Origin: Mucilaginibacter sp. 44-25
GTDB lineage: Bacteria > Bacteroidota > Bacteroidia > Sphingobacteriales > Sphingobacteriaceae
Length of the DNA: 64,000 bases
NCBI GenBank assembly: GCA_001898335.1
Contig: MKTS01000009.1
Location: forward strand, 310,001 to 374,000
Direction of reading: 5' to 3'
In this document: piece after piece, positions 36,632 to 45,902 of the stretch
Layout of the letters: every line of letters starts with the position of its first letter
How positions within the stretch are numbered: position 1 is the first letter of the stretch
Position numbers and translations under genes: made by a program
The notes under the pieces: model-generated
What the model was told of the DNA's origin: nothing
The model's input: only the letters and a program-made list of their open reading frames with translations
The model's database searches: none

Positions 36632-37870
36632 TCAGGAAGCTATGGCCATTTTATACTCACCATCCTTCAATTTGGCGGCTACCACCCCAAAAGCGGTAAG
36701 CGTTCTGTTTACGTCTTCAAGCGTATGCATGGCCGTAGGTATCAGCCGCAGCATAATTAAGCCCTTGGGAATAACCGGGTACACCACGATAGAACAGAAG
36801 ATACCGTGATTTTCGCGCAGGTCGCGGGTTAGGCTGGTAGCTTCCATCAGGTCGCCTTTTAAAAATACAGGCGTAACCATGCTATTGGTAACACCTATAT
36901 CAAAGCCATAGGCTACTAATCCCTTTTGCAGGGTAGTAGCTACCTCCCACAGCTTTTCGCGCAGTTCGGGTTTTGCTCGCAGCAGTTCAAAACGCTTTTT
37001 AAGGCCCATTACCATGGGCATAGGCAAAGCCTTAGCGAACGTTTGAGAACGCATGTTATAACGCAGGTAGCTGATGATCTGGCTATCGGCAGCTACAAAA
37101 GCGCCTATACCCGCCATAGATTTGGCGAAGGTGCCAAAGTAAATATCAATTTCTTCAACACAGCCCTGCTCCTCGTGCGTACCTGCCCCGGTTGGCCCCA
37201 TGGTACCAAAGCCATGCGCGTCATCAACCAGTATGCGGAATTTGTACCTGTCTTTAAGCGCTACGATCTCTTTTAATTTACCCTGCGCGCCAGACATGCC
37301 AAAAACCCCTTCGGTGATCACCAGAATACCGCCACCGGTTTGCATAGTGATACGCTCGGCTCGCTGCAACTGCTTTTCAAAGCTTTCTACATCATTATGC
37401 TTATATACAAAGCGCTTGCCCATATGCAACCTAACGCCATCAATAATACAGGCGTGCGATTCGGCATCATAAACGATCACATCGTTACGATCAACCAGCG
37501 CGTCAATTATGGATACCATACCCTGGTAACCGTAGTTCAACAGGAAAGCGGCATCTTTACCTACAAACTTTGCCAGGTCGTTTTCCAGTTCTTCGTGGTG
37601 AATGGTATTGCCAGACATCATCCTGGCACCCATAGGGTACGCCATGCCGTAATCCGCAGCGGCCTTAGCATCCGCCTCGCGCACTTCCGGGTGGTTGGCT
37701 AAACCAAGGTAATTATTAAGGCTCCATACCAGGTGCGGTTTGCCGTTAAACAACATATGCGGATGTATCTCTCCCTCGAGTTTGGGAAAGGAAAAATAGC
37801 CATGTGACCATTTTTGGTGCTGCCCGATGGGGCCACCTACATTTTTATTGATTTTATCAAATAAGTCCAA
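36632..37870 (-). CDS. Alpha-oxoamine synthase family PLP enzyme (KBL/AONS/SPT-like)
   Basis: 412 residues, fold-type I PLP enzyme that condenses an amino acid with an acyl thioester. Visible: NNYLGLANHPEVREA (52-66), SGNTIHHEELE (86-96), the base-stacking His in DAESHAC (135-141), Asp216/His219 in VDDAHGFG, and Lys250 in GTFAKSMAG, the PLP Schiff base. In Sphingobacteriaceae such enzymes may be serine palmitoyltransferase or the equivalent for sphingolipids or sulfonolipids; glycine C-acetyltransferase or AONS are other options. The N-terminus (MDLFDKINKNVGGPIGQHQK) differs from the characterised Sphingobacterium SPT, so I do not give a symbol. Monocistronic. Confidence 0.88.
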   Translation of the reverse strand: MDLFDKINKNVGGPIGQHQKWSHGYFSFPKLEGEIHPHMLFNGKPHLVWSLNNYLGLANHPEVREADAKAAADYGMAYPMGARMMSGNTIHHEELENDLAKFVGKDAAFLLNYGYQGMVSIIDALVDRNDVIVYDAESHACIIDGVRLHMGKRFVYKHNDVESFEKQLQRAERITMQTGGGILVITEGVFGMSGAQGKLKEIVALKDRYKFRILVDDAHGFGTMGPTGAGTHEEQGCVEEIDIYFGTFAKSMAGIGAFVAADSQIISYLRYNMRSQTFAKALPMPMVMGLKKRFELLRAKPELREKLWEVATTLQKGLVAYGFDIGVTNSMVTPVFLKGDLMEATSLTRDLRENHGIFCSIVVYPVIPKGLIMLRLIPTAMHTLEDVNRTLTAFGVVAAKLKDGEYKMAIAS

Positions 37871-38016
37871 AATAGTTTCTCTCTAAAAATTCGCAAATAT
37901 ATACCGGTAGGCGGTATAGCATCAACCCCAAAACGCATAAGCCACGGCTTTGTTGTTAAATATTTATATAGCTCATTTGTTTAAAAGCTTCGCAACACAT
38001 CGCTATTAACAAAAAA

Positions 38017-38038
38017 GCCTTCCGAAAAATCGGAAGGC
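38017..38038 (-). terminator. Terminator of ftsZ
   Basis: Arms GCCTTCCGA / TCGGAAGGC followed on the minus strand by six Ts, 20 bases past the ftsZ stop; the end of the dcw operon. Confidence 0.9.
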
Positions 38039-38058
38039 CAAGTATAGGGTTTAATCAA

Positions 38059-39675
38059 TTAGTCTACATTATCATGCAGGAATGAGTTGTTGTTCCTGAT
38101 CTCGGTTTTGCCTTCGCTATCGGGTAGTAAAGAGAACCTTGATATCTGGCTTTCGTCAGAAGCGGGCGTTTGCTGTAAGGCAATTTCTTTACGCTTGTAG
38201 GCAGGTACGTTTTCCAGCTCCTGGATGTTGCCGTTACGCAGTTTCATGCTCAGGTCTTTAAGGCGCATGATACGCTCGCGCGATTTACGCAGCTGCTCCT
38301 CTATAGATTCGTCGGTTTTACCTTCATCGGCATTTAAAGCCTGTGGCTCCGGTTCGGGCTCAGGCTCCGGCTGTTGCACTGGCGCGGTTACCGGCTCAAA
38401 GTTCATCACGGTTTCGGTTACCTTAAAGGTAAATTCTGTAGCGTCATTCTCTTCCGGAGCGGCTGGCGCTTCTTCGGTAAGGTTGTATTTAACCACATTA
38501 TCCTGCTTATCCTGCTCCTCGGCACGTGCGAAAAGATCAAATAAACCGGTTTGCTTAGGCTCTTCCTTAACCGTACTTTTCATATATGGTTGCGAAACCA
38601 GGTCGGCATCGTTCTTCACCGGAGTAATAAATTCATTAACCGGTTTTACCAGCGGCTCGTTCTCCGGAACCAGCATAGAAACAACTTTTTTATTATTGTT
38701 CTCTTTCTCACGCTCATCCTTGGTTTGGAAACCGGTAGCGATGATGGTTACCGATAATTTATCACCCAGGTTCTCATCTTTACAGTTACCCCATATCAGG
38801 TCTGCTGCCAAACCGGCTTCTTCCTGTATATAATCCGTAATAATGCTTACCTCGTCCATAGTTACCTCGCTATCGCCTGAGCTGATATTGAGTAATATGT
38901 AACGTGCGCCTTCAATTTCGTTATCTTTTAATAATGGAGATGCCAGGGCGCCTTCCACAGCTTTTAACGCGCGGTTCTCGCCATCGGCACTGCAGCTACC
39001 CATGATAGATACGCCGCTGTCTTTCATCACCGTGCGCACATCTTTAAAGTCAACGTTGATATAACCTGGTAAGGTAATGATCTCCGCGATGCCTTTGGCA
39101 GCAGTGGTTAAAATATTATCAGCCTGCGCGAACGCCGAACTCATGGTAAGGTTGCCAAATATCTGGCGTAACCTGTCGTTCGAGATCACCAGGTAAGAGT
39201 CTACATATTTTTTAAGCTCTTCCATCCCCTCTTCGGCCTGCATTTTACGGCGCTTGCCTTCAAAAGAGAACGGAGTAGTAATGATACCTACGGTTAGGAT
39301 ATCGAGCTCACGCGCCGCCTTGGCAATGATAGGGCTGGCACCAGTACCGGTACCGCCACCCATACCGGCGGTAATGAACAGCATTTTGGTATTGCTGCCC
39401 AGCATTTGTTTAATATCGTCAATATTCTCAATAGCCGAGTTTTTGCCCACCTCGGGGATGGAGCCGGCACCCATACCTTCAGTTAAGCTTGCGCCTAACT
39501 GTACTTTATTAGGAATAGGGCTCAGTTCGAGCGCCTGGGCATCGGTGTTACAAATAATGAAATCAACACCGGTGATTCCCTGCCTGTACATATGGTTTAC
39601 TGCGTTGCCGCCGCCACCGCCAACACCAATTACCTTGATGATAGACGATTTTTCCTTTAACATCTCAAACTGCAT
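38059..39675 (-). CDS. ftsZ: Cell division protein FtsZ
   Basis: 538 residues, the tubulin-like GTPase that forms the Z ring. The GTP loop GGGTGTG is at 106-112, with GVGGGGGNAVNHM at 17-29 and TTPFSFEGKRR at about 135. The globular part ends near residue 320; after it comes a long acidic and Pro-Glu-rich linker (QQPEPEPEPEP) and a second conserved peptide ENVPAYKRKEIAL (about 490), which resembles the NVPAYKR-type C-terminal anchor of Bacteroidota FtsZ, followed by an extra tail SFLHDNVD. The start ATG at 39675 is preceded by the DnaA-box-like cluster. Confidence 0.98.
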   Translation of the reverse strand: MQFEMLKEKSSIIKVIGVGGGGGNAVNHMYRQGITGVDFIICNTDAQALELSPIPNKVQLGASLTEGMGAGSIPEVGKNSAIENIDDIKQMLGSNTKMLFITAGMGGGTGTGASPIIAKAARELDILTVGIITTPFSFEGKRRKMQAEEGMEELKKYVDSYLVISNDRLRQIFGNLTMSSAFAQADNILTTAAKGIAEIITLPGYINVDFKDVRTVMKDSGVSIMGSCSADGENRALKAVEGALASPLLKDNEIEGARYILLNISSGDSEVTMDEVSIITDYIQEEAGLAADLIWGNCKDENLGDKLSVTIIATGFQTKDEREKENNNKKVVSMLVPENEPLVKPVNEFITPVKNDADLVSQPYMKSTVKEEPKQTGLFDLFARAEEQDKQDNVVKYNLTEEAPAAPEENDATEFTFKVTETVMNFEPVTAPVQQPEPEPEPEPQALNADEGKTDESIEEQLRKSRERIMRLKDLSMKLRNGNIQELENVPAYKRKEIALQQTPASDESQISRFSLLPDSEGKTEIRNNNSFLHDNVD

Positions 39676-39741
39676 AATCCTTATTTTCAGCTATATGTAT
39701 TTTGACGATCAGATAGATTTTATTAACGTAATATTAAGCCT

Positions 39742-39783
39742 TTTTCCACAAGGTTTTTCCACAATTGTCAATAATGTGGAAAA
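39742..39783. promoter_or_regulatory. Three DnaA-box-like sites upstream of ftsZ
   Basis: TTTTCCACA at 39742-39750 and 39755-39763, and inverted TGTGGAAAA at 39775-39783. These match the general DnaA-box form TTWTNCACA and lie 67-108 bases upstream of the ftsZ ATG, in the 228-base ftsA-ftsZ gap. DnaA binding is inference. Confidence 0.5.
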
Positions 39784-39903
39784 GTTTCCGGTTGTTGAAA
39801 AAAGCTAAAAACAACAGGTCGACTCACCAGGTCTTCGCTATCGTTTGACCACCCTCTCTTCGCTGTGCGAAAAGAGGGTAATTAGCTCAATGAGGGAGAA
39901 TCG

Positions 39904-41250
39904 TTATTTCAGAAAATCCTCATCTTTGATATCATCCTTTATAAACTTCTTACCCGACTCCAATATTTTGGTGAGCAGGCCAAATTTACGGTCGTCTGTA
40001 TACTTAGCTTTCTCTACTTTGACAGCGGCCGCAGGTGCCAGCGTCATGCCATCGTACTCCATTTTCTGGATGCCTTTTATCAACAGGCCTATACCGGTAG
40101 CATAGGTTGGGCTTTGCAGGTCCTCATAAGTGGCTTTAGGCAATACCTCGTTTTTAGCCAGGTGCTCATTAGGGTAACCCACGCGGCAATCAAGCCCGGT
40201 AACATATTCAATAAGCTGCGGCAGGTGTTTTAGCTGCGCGCCGCCACCGGTAACTACTATACCGGCAATCAGTTTTTTCTCGTAGCCTGATGATTTTATT
40301 TCATAGTACACATGCTCGATGATCTCTTCCATACGGGCCTGTATAACAAAAGCAAGGTTCTTAACCGATATTTCTTTCGGCTCGCGGCCACGCAGACCGG
40401 GAACGCATACGATCTCGTTCTCCTTGTTCTCCTCTGCCAGGGCCGATCCGAACTTCACCTTCAATTGTTCGGCTATGTTACGCATTACCGAACAACCCTC
40501 ACGGATATCCTCCGTGATGCTGTTACCGCCAAAAGGTATAACGGCTGTATGGCGGATAATACCTTCATGGAATATAGCTACGTCTGTTGTGCCGCCACCA
40601 ATATCTACGAGCACAACGCCGGCTTCTTTCTCTTCCTCGCTCAATACCGATTCTGACGATGCCAGTGGCTCAAGAATAAGCTCCTGGCTCTCCAGCTGTG
40701 CCTTGTTAACGCATTTTACAATGTTCTTAATAGCCGTTACCTGGCCAGATATGATATGGAAGTTGGCTTCCAGGCGCACGCCTGCCATACCGATAGGGTC
40801 TTTAATGCCCGGCTCGTTATCTACCGTAAACTCCTGCGGTAACACATGGATGATCTCCTCGCCCGGAGGCATCACCAGGTTATACATATCCTCTACCAGC
40901 TTATCAATATCCTTACGGCTTATCTCCTGCGACAGATCGCGGCGGGTAATAAGGCCCCTGTGCTGTAAACTTTTTATATGCTGGCCGGCAATACCCACAT
41001 TAACAATACGTATCTCCACGTTTGATTGCGAACTGGCCACATCTACTGCCTGTACAATACCCTGCACGGTTTTATCAATGTTTGATACCATGCCACGCGT
41101 AACACCTGCCGACTCCGCCTTACCTATACCCAAAACCTCTATTTTGCCATTCTTGCTCCTGCGGCCAACAATTACACAAATTTTAGTGGTACCTATATCC
41201 AGGCCTACTACAATTGGTGAACTCTTTTCATGTGTCGAACTTTTGTCCAT
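39904..41250 (-). CDS. ftsA: Cell division protein FtsA
   Basis: 448 residues from ATG 41250 (MDKSSTHEKSSPIVVGLDIG); the frame opens further upstream but the shorter start is the only one that gives a normal FtsA N-terminus. An actin-like ATPase that tethers FtsZ to the membrane. Phosphate-1 DIGTTKICVIVG is at about 16-27, the ATPase phosphate-2 motif VDIGGGTTDVAIF at about 212-224, and the adenosine motif VVTGGGAQLKHL at about 331-342. The C-terminal amphipathic helix is FGLLTKILESGKKFIKDDIK. Four bases from ftsQ. Confidence 0.97.
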   Translation of the reverse strand: MDKSSTHEKSSPIVVGLDIGTTKICVIVGRRSKNGKIEVLGIGKAESAGVTRGMVSNIDKTVQGIVQAVDVASSQSNVEIRIVNVGIAGQHIKSLQHRGLITRRDLSQEISRKDIDKLVEDMYNLVMPPGEEIIHVLPQEFTVDNEPGIKDPIGMAGVRLEANFHIISGQVTAIKNIVKCVNKAQLESQELILEPLASSESVLSEEEKEAGVVLVDIGGGTTDVAIFHEGIIRHTAVIPFGGNSITEDIREGCSVMRNIAEQLKVKFGSALAEENKENEIVCVPGLRGREPKEISVKNLAFVIQARMEEIIEHVYYEIKSSGYEKKLIAGIVVTGGGAQLKHLPQLIEYVTGLDCRVGYPNEHLAKNEVLPKATYEDLQSPTYATGIGLLIKGIQKMEYDGMTLAPAAAVKVEKAKYTDDRKFGLLTKILESGKKFIKDDIKDEDFLK

Positions 41251-41254
41251 ACTT

Positions 41255-42172
41255 TTAATTTTTAATAGATGTCTTTTTATCCATATCCTCAATGACCGGG
41301 GCATTGTCTGCCTTTGCCGCCGTATCCTGTTTTATTGCCGCCCGTTTAATAGAATCGGCCTCAAATGCCTTGCGGCGCTTGAGCGAATCCAGCAGCGTTT
41401 CGTTTTTAACCCCCACTACCTGGTTAAAATATTTTATGTTAATGATCTTGTAAGCCTCCCAGCCAACGGTTGGCAGGGCCTGCTTGTAGAATACCTTTAA
41501 ATTGTTAAATTTCACCTGTAACGAATCGGCGTTACCCAGCAAAATGCGCTGGTTGCCCACCCGGGGTATTAGCTCTATCTCATGGTCGGCATTTACGTAT
41601 ATCTGTGCAATCTGCGCTTCCCATAACGAATCCTTCCTGATGAAATCAGCCGTTTTATAAATATCCCTGGCCAGCGCGGTGTGCAACGAATCCACCTTGT
41701 TGGCAAACAGTTCATCAATAAACCCGTTAGCGGCCAATACCCTCGCGGTAAAATTTTGCGACATAGGCATTTTCATACCATGCTCGTCCACGTAAAAATC
41801 CTGGTCAAAGCGGTTCATGATACGCAGCATGGGCTGGCGCTGTACCACCTCTACCTGCAAGGTGCCGTCCATCTCCTCATAAACACGGGCATACTCCACA
41901 AATGGGTTATGCTTTAATTTGTTCTCGAGCGCGTGTATATCAATATTCTCCAAGCGGCGACCCACCAGGTTATGGCTGCTTATACCCAAAATATTATCCA
42001 CCTCGGCCTTATCAATAAAGTACTGGTTGCCGGGTATAAATACTTTTACCTTTTTACAAACCAGCTCGGCCTTTTTCTTTTCAATGAAACCCATCAGCAC
42101 CACCAGGCCCGAGAGGCATATAAGCCACCCGAAACCTATTAACAGCGGTTTCCAGATACGTTTCTTAAACAT
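41255..42172 (-). CDS. ftsQ: Cell division protein FtsQ
   Basis: 305 residues from ATG 42172 (MFKKRIWKPLLIGFGWLIC). A single membrane anchor (about 8-28), then a POTRA-like domain (FIPGNQYFIDKAEVDNILG, residues about 43-62) and the FtsQ beta domain (VEVVQRQPMLRIMNRFD). FtsQ links FtsB/FtsL with the ring. Its start overlaps the murC stop: GAAAATGTTTAAG holds the murC codons AAT GTT TAA and the ftsQ ATG TTT AAG (8-base overlap), a mark of translational coupling. Upstream in-frame ATGs inside murC are less likely. Confidence 0.94.
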   Translation of the reverse strand: MFKKRIWKPLLIGFGWLICLSGLVVLMGFIEKKKAELVCKKVKVFIPGNQYFIDKAEVDNILGISSHNLVGRRLENIDIHALENKLKHNPFVEYARVYEEMDGTLQVEVVQRQPMLRIMNRFDQDFYVDEHGMKMPMSQNFTARVLAANGFIDELFANKVDSLHTALARDIYKTADFIRKDSLWEAQIAQIYVNADHEIELIPRVGNQRILLGNADSLQVKFNNLKVFYKQALPTVGWEAYKIINIKYFNQVVGVKNETLLDSLKRRKAFEADSIKRAAIKQDTAAKADNAPVIEDMDKKTSIKN

Positions 42173-43520
42173 TTTCCAAAGCGTTTTTAAGTGGCTGTAC
42201 CATAGCATCAATATCGCCGGCGCCTACAGTTAAAAGTAACTCAGGTTTTTCAATCCGCACTATATCAATGCATTGTTGTTTTCCACATTTTTGTTTATTC
42301 AACATTTTCATGCGGCTAAGGATCATTTCACTGTTCACCCCTTCTATTGGCAGTTCTCTTGCCGGGTAAATATCCAGCAGTATGGTTTCATCAGCCATAT
42401 CCAATACCTCCGCGAAGCCATCGGCAAAATCACGGGTGCGGGTAAACAAATGCGGCTGAAATATCACCGTTAGCTTTTTATCCGGGTACAACCTTTTTAC
42501 AGATGATATAGCCGCGCGTAATTCTTCCGGGTGGTGGGCGTAATCATCAATAAAAACCGTTTGTGGTGTTTTAATGATATATTCAAAACGGCGTTTGATA
42601 CCTTTGAAAGAGCCCAGCGCCTCACGTATGGCATTAGGGTCAACCTCAACATGTAAAGCGGCCTCAATAGCGGCCGTAGCGTTCTCAATATTATGCAGGC
42701 CCGCTATTCCCATACGGATGTTGGGGATGCTTACCTTGCCGTCCGTAAAATCAAAAAAGAAGCTGCCATCCTCAATGCGCACGTTGGTAGCCATGGCCTG
42801 CGCCTGCTCGTTCATGGCATAGGTAAAACCTTTATCAAGCGGCAGGCCCTTGTGGCATATTAATGTACCGCCCTGTTTGATCTGCGAAGCAAACAGGCGG
42901 AATGATTCTTCCAGTTTGGAGTGGTCGCCGTAAATATCCAGGTGGTCGGCATCCATTGAGGTGATGATAGCGATATCAGGGTACAGCGTAAGGAACGAGC
43001 GGTCATACTCATCGGCCTCTACCACCACTACATTGTTGCTGCCGTACAGCACGTTGGTTTGGTAGTTAGAAGATATGCCTCCCAGGAAAGCGGAGCAATC
43101 ATTGCCCGAGTCCTTGAGGATATGCGCTATCATACCAGAGGTAGTGGTTTTACCGTGCGTACCGGCCACTGCTATGGTAAACATGCTCTTACTGATGATA
43201 CCCAGTACCTGCGAGCGTTTGTACAGATCAAATCCGTTATTCCGGAAATAATTAAGGATAGACGAATCTTTAGGGATAGCAGGCGTATAGATCACCAGCG
43301 TAGCCTCATCAGACGTTTGGAAACTCATGGGTATACTATCGGCCACATCTTCATAAACAATGCATATACCTTCGTTATGCAAGGCCTCGGTTAGTGGCGT
43401 GTGTGTTTTGTCGTACCCGCAAACAACACAACCCAGGTGATGGAAATAGCGTGCCAGGCCACTCATGCCTATGCCTCCTATCCCTACCAGGTAAACTCGT
43501 TTTATGTTGTTTAATTCCAT
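42165..43520 (-). CDS. murC: UDP-N-acetylmuramate-L-alanine ligase
   Basis: 451 residues. Adds L-alanine to UDP-MurNAc with ATP in peptidoglycan synthesis. The N-terminal nucleotide-sugar motif is GIGGIGMSGLARYF (13-26), the ATP P-loop is GTHGKTTTSG (about 120-129), DAD and the conserved DDYAHHPEE region lies at about 332-340. A good normal-length MurC. It overlaps ftsQ by 8 bases; a terminator and a word repeat lie between it and murG. Confidence 0.98.
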   Translation of the reverse strand: MELNNIKRVYLVGIGGIGMSGLARYFHHLGCVVCGYDKTHTPLTEALHNEGICIVYEDVADSIPMSFQTSDEATLVIYTPAIPKDSSILNYFRNNGFDLYKRSQVLGIISKSMFTIAVAGTHGKTTTSGMIAHILKDSGNDCSAFLGGISSNYQTNVLYGSNNVVVVEADEYDRSFLTLYPDIAIITSMDADHLDIYGDHSKLEESFRLFASQIKQGGTLICHKGLPLDKGFTYAMNEQAQAMATNVRIEDGSFFFDFTDGKVSIPNIRMGIAGLHNIENATAAIEAALHVEVDPNAIREALGSFKGIKRRFEYIIKTPQTVFIDDYAHHPEELRAAISSVKRLYPDKKLTVIFQPHLFTRTRDFADGFAEVLDMADETILLDIYPARELPIEGVNSEMILSRMKMLNKQKCGKQQCIDIVRIEKPELLLTVGAGDIDAMVQPLKNALENV

Positions 43521-43525
43521 TGTTA

Positions 43526-43568
43526 GCTATTAACTTCTAATCTCCAATCACTAATTAACTCATCTCTA
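43526..43568. repeat. CTAATCTCCAATCACTAATT word repeat, murG-murC junction
   Basis: TTAGCTATTAACTTCTAATC then TCCAATCACTAATTAACTCA. The same words (in one or both strands) are at 22843-22880 and 30508-30612. Confidence 0.7.
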
Positions 43569-43574
43569 AAAAGA

Positions 43575-43596
43575 CCCCTGCCCTAAAAGGCAGGGG
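43575..43596 (-). terminator. Terminator-like hairpin inside the dcw operon, after murG
   Basis: Arms CCCCTGCC / GGCAGGGG with a 6-base loop, extended by A/T pairs; on the minus strand it is followed by TCTTTTT. It lies 9 bases past the murG stop. If it acts, it would reduce transcription of murC to ftsZ from the mraZ promoter, and the downstream genes would need their own promoter. Confidence 0.75.
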
Positions 43597-43604
43597 CTTT
43601 TACT

Positions 43605-44708
43605 TTAATTGTTGTTTGTTATTTGGATAACTTCTTTCGCAATTACTTCATCGGCATCGGGCAGGGCCAGCTTGCCAATGTTATTGCTTAATGTTTTTTG
43701 TAATTCGTTGTCTTTTAATAATTCCAGCGCCTTATCAATCAGTTTCGTTTCGGCGTCGCGGTCGGGCACAAACAGGGCCGCGTTCTCTTCAACCAGCGCC
43801 AGCGCGTTCTTGGTCTGGTGGTCTTCAGCCACATTGGGCGATGGCACCAGTATCACCGGCTTTTTTATGACGCACAGCTCGGCAATGGTACCCGCACCGG
43901 CACGCGATATAATGATATCGGCGGCGGCATATGCCAGATCCATCCGGTTCAGGAACTCTACCACGCAGATATCCGCGTGCCTGTCTGGCCCCAGTTGCTG
44001 CAGTATGCTCTGGTAATAAAACTTACCGGTTTGCCATATTACCTGCACATCGGCCGCTATCAGCTTTTCAATGCCCGCCATAATGCTGTTGTTCAGCGTG
44101 CGTGCGCCAAGGCTACCTCCTGTTATCAGAATGGTTTTCTTGAACGACGACAACTTGTACAGTTCCAGCGCCTGCATATGCTTACCCGCTATATTCACCG
44201 ATTCTTTACGTATCGGGTTGCCGGTTTTGATGATCTTTTCAAACGGAAAAAACTTCTCCATCCCATCAAAAGCCACGCATATCTTTTTCGCTTTGCCGCC
44301 CAGCCATTTATTGGTGATACCCGCGTATGAGTTTTGTTCCTGTATAAGCGTGGGTATGCCGCGTAATGATGCCGCGTATAACAACGGCCCCGACGCGAAA
44401 CCACCTACGCCAACAGCGGCGTCGGGCTTAAAATCTTTGATGATCTGCAGGGCCTTGCGCACACTGCGTAATAGTTTTACAGGGAACATCACGTTCTTCC
44501 AAAGCGATTTACGCTGGATGCCGGTAATATCCAACCCGATAATTTTATAGCCGGCCGCCGGAACTTTTTCCATTTCCATGCGGCCATTGGCTCCTACAAA
44601 CAGTATCTCGGTATCAGGATCAAGCTTTTTTAAGGCGTTGGCAATAGCCACAGCCGGGAAAATATGCCCCCCTGTTCCGCCGCCGCTAATGATGATCCTT
44701 TTACCCAT
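43605..44708 (-). CDS. murG: UDP-GlcNAc:undecaprenyl-pyrophosphoryl-MurNAc-pentapeptide GlcNAc transferase
   Basis: 367 residues, peripheral membrane GT28 glycosyltransferase that makes lipid II. The lipid I-binding motif ISGGGTGGHIFPAVA is at 7-21, GVGGFASGPLLYAA at about 100-113, the UDP-binding GGSLGARTLN at about 196-205 and AGAGTIAEL at about 271-279. Length normal. It is 39 bases downstream of ftsW, a gap filled by a word repeat. Confidence 0.97.
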   Translation of the reverse strand: MGKRIIISGGGTGGHIFPAVAIANALKKLDPDTEILFVGANGRMEMEKVPAAGYKIIGLDITGIQRKSLWKNVMFPVKLLRSVRKALQIIKDFKPDAAVGVGGFASGPLLYAASLRGIPTLIQEQNSYAGITNKWLGGKAKKICVAFDGMEKFFPFEKIIKTGNPIRKESVNIAGKHMQALELYKLSSFKKTILITGGSLGARTLNNSIMAGIEKLIAADVQVIWQTGKFYYQSILQQLGPDRHADICVVEFLNRMDLAYAAADIIISRAGAGTIAELCVIKKPVILVPSPNVAEDHQTKNALALVEENAALFVPDRDAETKLIDKALELLKDNELQKTLSNNIGKLALPDADEVIAKEVIQITNNN

Positions 44709-44710
44709 TT

Positions 44711-44747
44711 CTTTCTTGATTCTTGATTCTTATATCTTAGTTCTCTT
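44711..44747. repeat. TTCTTGATTCTTGATTC word repeat, ftsW-murG junction
   Basis: TTTCTTGATTCTTGATTCTT and ATATCTTAGTTCTC fill almost the whole 39-base gap. The same word is at 28086-28112 next to sucD. Confidence 0.7.
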
Positions 44748-45899
44748 TTACGCCGCTACTTCCCTTATTTCACCTACTACTACTTTGCGGGGCTCGTCAA
44801 TATCCTTACTTACCGACAGGATAATACCAAAGGCCACACTGGTAAATAAGATGGATGTACCCCCCATACTTACCAAAGGCAGTGGCACCCCTGTTACCGG
44901 GCCCAAACCCACCGCCACCGCCATATTGGCAAATGCCTGTATGGTGAGGCTAAAGCTTAAGCCGCAAGCCAGCAACGCGCCAAACGCCTTGGGCGCCTTG
45001 GTTACAATTTTTATACAGCGATACAACAGGAAAAGATAAATACCCACCAGCGCGAACCCGCCAATTAAACCGTATTCCTCAATAATTGTTGCATAAATAA
45101 AATCCGAATATGGGTGCGGTAAATAGTTACGTTCTGTACTGTTACCCGGCCCTTTACCAAACACGCCGCCGGTAGCAATGGCTATCTTGGCATGGTCAGA
45201 CTGGAACGATTTATCGGGGTTAGCCATCTCGGGGTGCATAAAGGTTTGCACACGTGATACATACAAATGCCTGCGTGGCCCCAGAAATAAAATACCCATT
45301 AACAACAAGAATCCTGCTGCACAAACTACCGCTATCTGTTTAACACTTATCCTGCCGATAATCAGCAACAAAATGCTTACACCAAAAAGCATTAACGCGG
45401 TGGAAAGGTTTGCCCATGCTATTAGTACAAACACTAAACAAACCGCTCCCATGATAGGTACAAAGGATTGCTTAACGTCCTTAATGTTTTCCTGCTTGCG
45501 CGATAGGGTGCGAGCCAGGTAGGTAATAAGGGCCAGCTTGGCCAAATCCGACGTCTGGAAGGTTAAACCCGTACCGGGGATAGATATCCACCGGCTGGCA
45601 TCGTTTACGTGGTTACCAAACACCAGCGTATACACCAATAATGGTATGGTAATAGCCATGAGCATTTTAGATATACCGGCATAGTAACGGTAATCTAACA
45701 GGTGCGAAAAATACATTAGCGCCAGGCCACCCACTATCATAAACAGGTGCTTCATGAGGATAAACTCATTAGCCTGCCCTTTTTTATAAGCCAGCGTACC
45801 TGTTGAACTATACACCGCCAGTAATGACAATACCGACAGCAATATGACGATAAGCCATATCCAGCGGTCGCCTTTAACGTTGTTGAGTACCTGGTTCAT
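44748..45899 (-). CDS. ftsW: Lipid II polymerase / flippase, FtsW
   Basis: 383 residues, about ten membrane segments, SEDS family. FtsW is the septal peptidoglycan glycosyltransferase partner of FtsI. Visible: an N-terminal YSSTGTLAY loop, FVLIAWANLSTALMLF, the SEDS motif PHPYSDFIYATIIEEYG (about 258-274) including the conserved catalytic-type Asp, and GVPLPLVSMGGTSIL (about 340-354). Typical FtsW/RodA-like; placement in dcw favours FtsW. Preceded by the murD-ftsW word repeat. Confidence 0.95.
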   Translation of the reverse strand: MNQVLNNVKGDRWIWLIVILLSVLSLLAVYSSTGTLAYKKGQANEFILMKHLFMIVGGLALMYFSHLLDYRYYAGISKMLMAITIPLLVYTLVFGNHVNDASRWISIPGTGLTFQTSDLAKLALITYLARTLSRKQENIKDVKQSFVPIMGAVCLVFVLIAWANLSTALMLFGVSILLLIIGRISVKQIAVVCAAGFLLLMGILFLGPRRHLYVSRVQTFMHPEMANPDKSFQSDHAKIAIATGGVFGKGPGNSTERNYLPHPYSDFIYATIIEEYGLIGGFALVGIYLFLLYRCIKIVTKAPKAFGALLACGLSFSLTIQAFANMAVAVGLGPVTGVPLPLVSMGGTSILFTSVAFGIILSVSKDIDEPRKVVVGEIREVAA

Positions 45900-45902
45900 T
45901 TG

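Noticed and set aside
37870..38016. Symbol spt for the oxoamine synthase gene next to this gap
   Set aside because: The enzyme's N-terminus differs from the characterised Sphingobacterium SPT, so only the superfamily is named.
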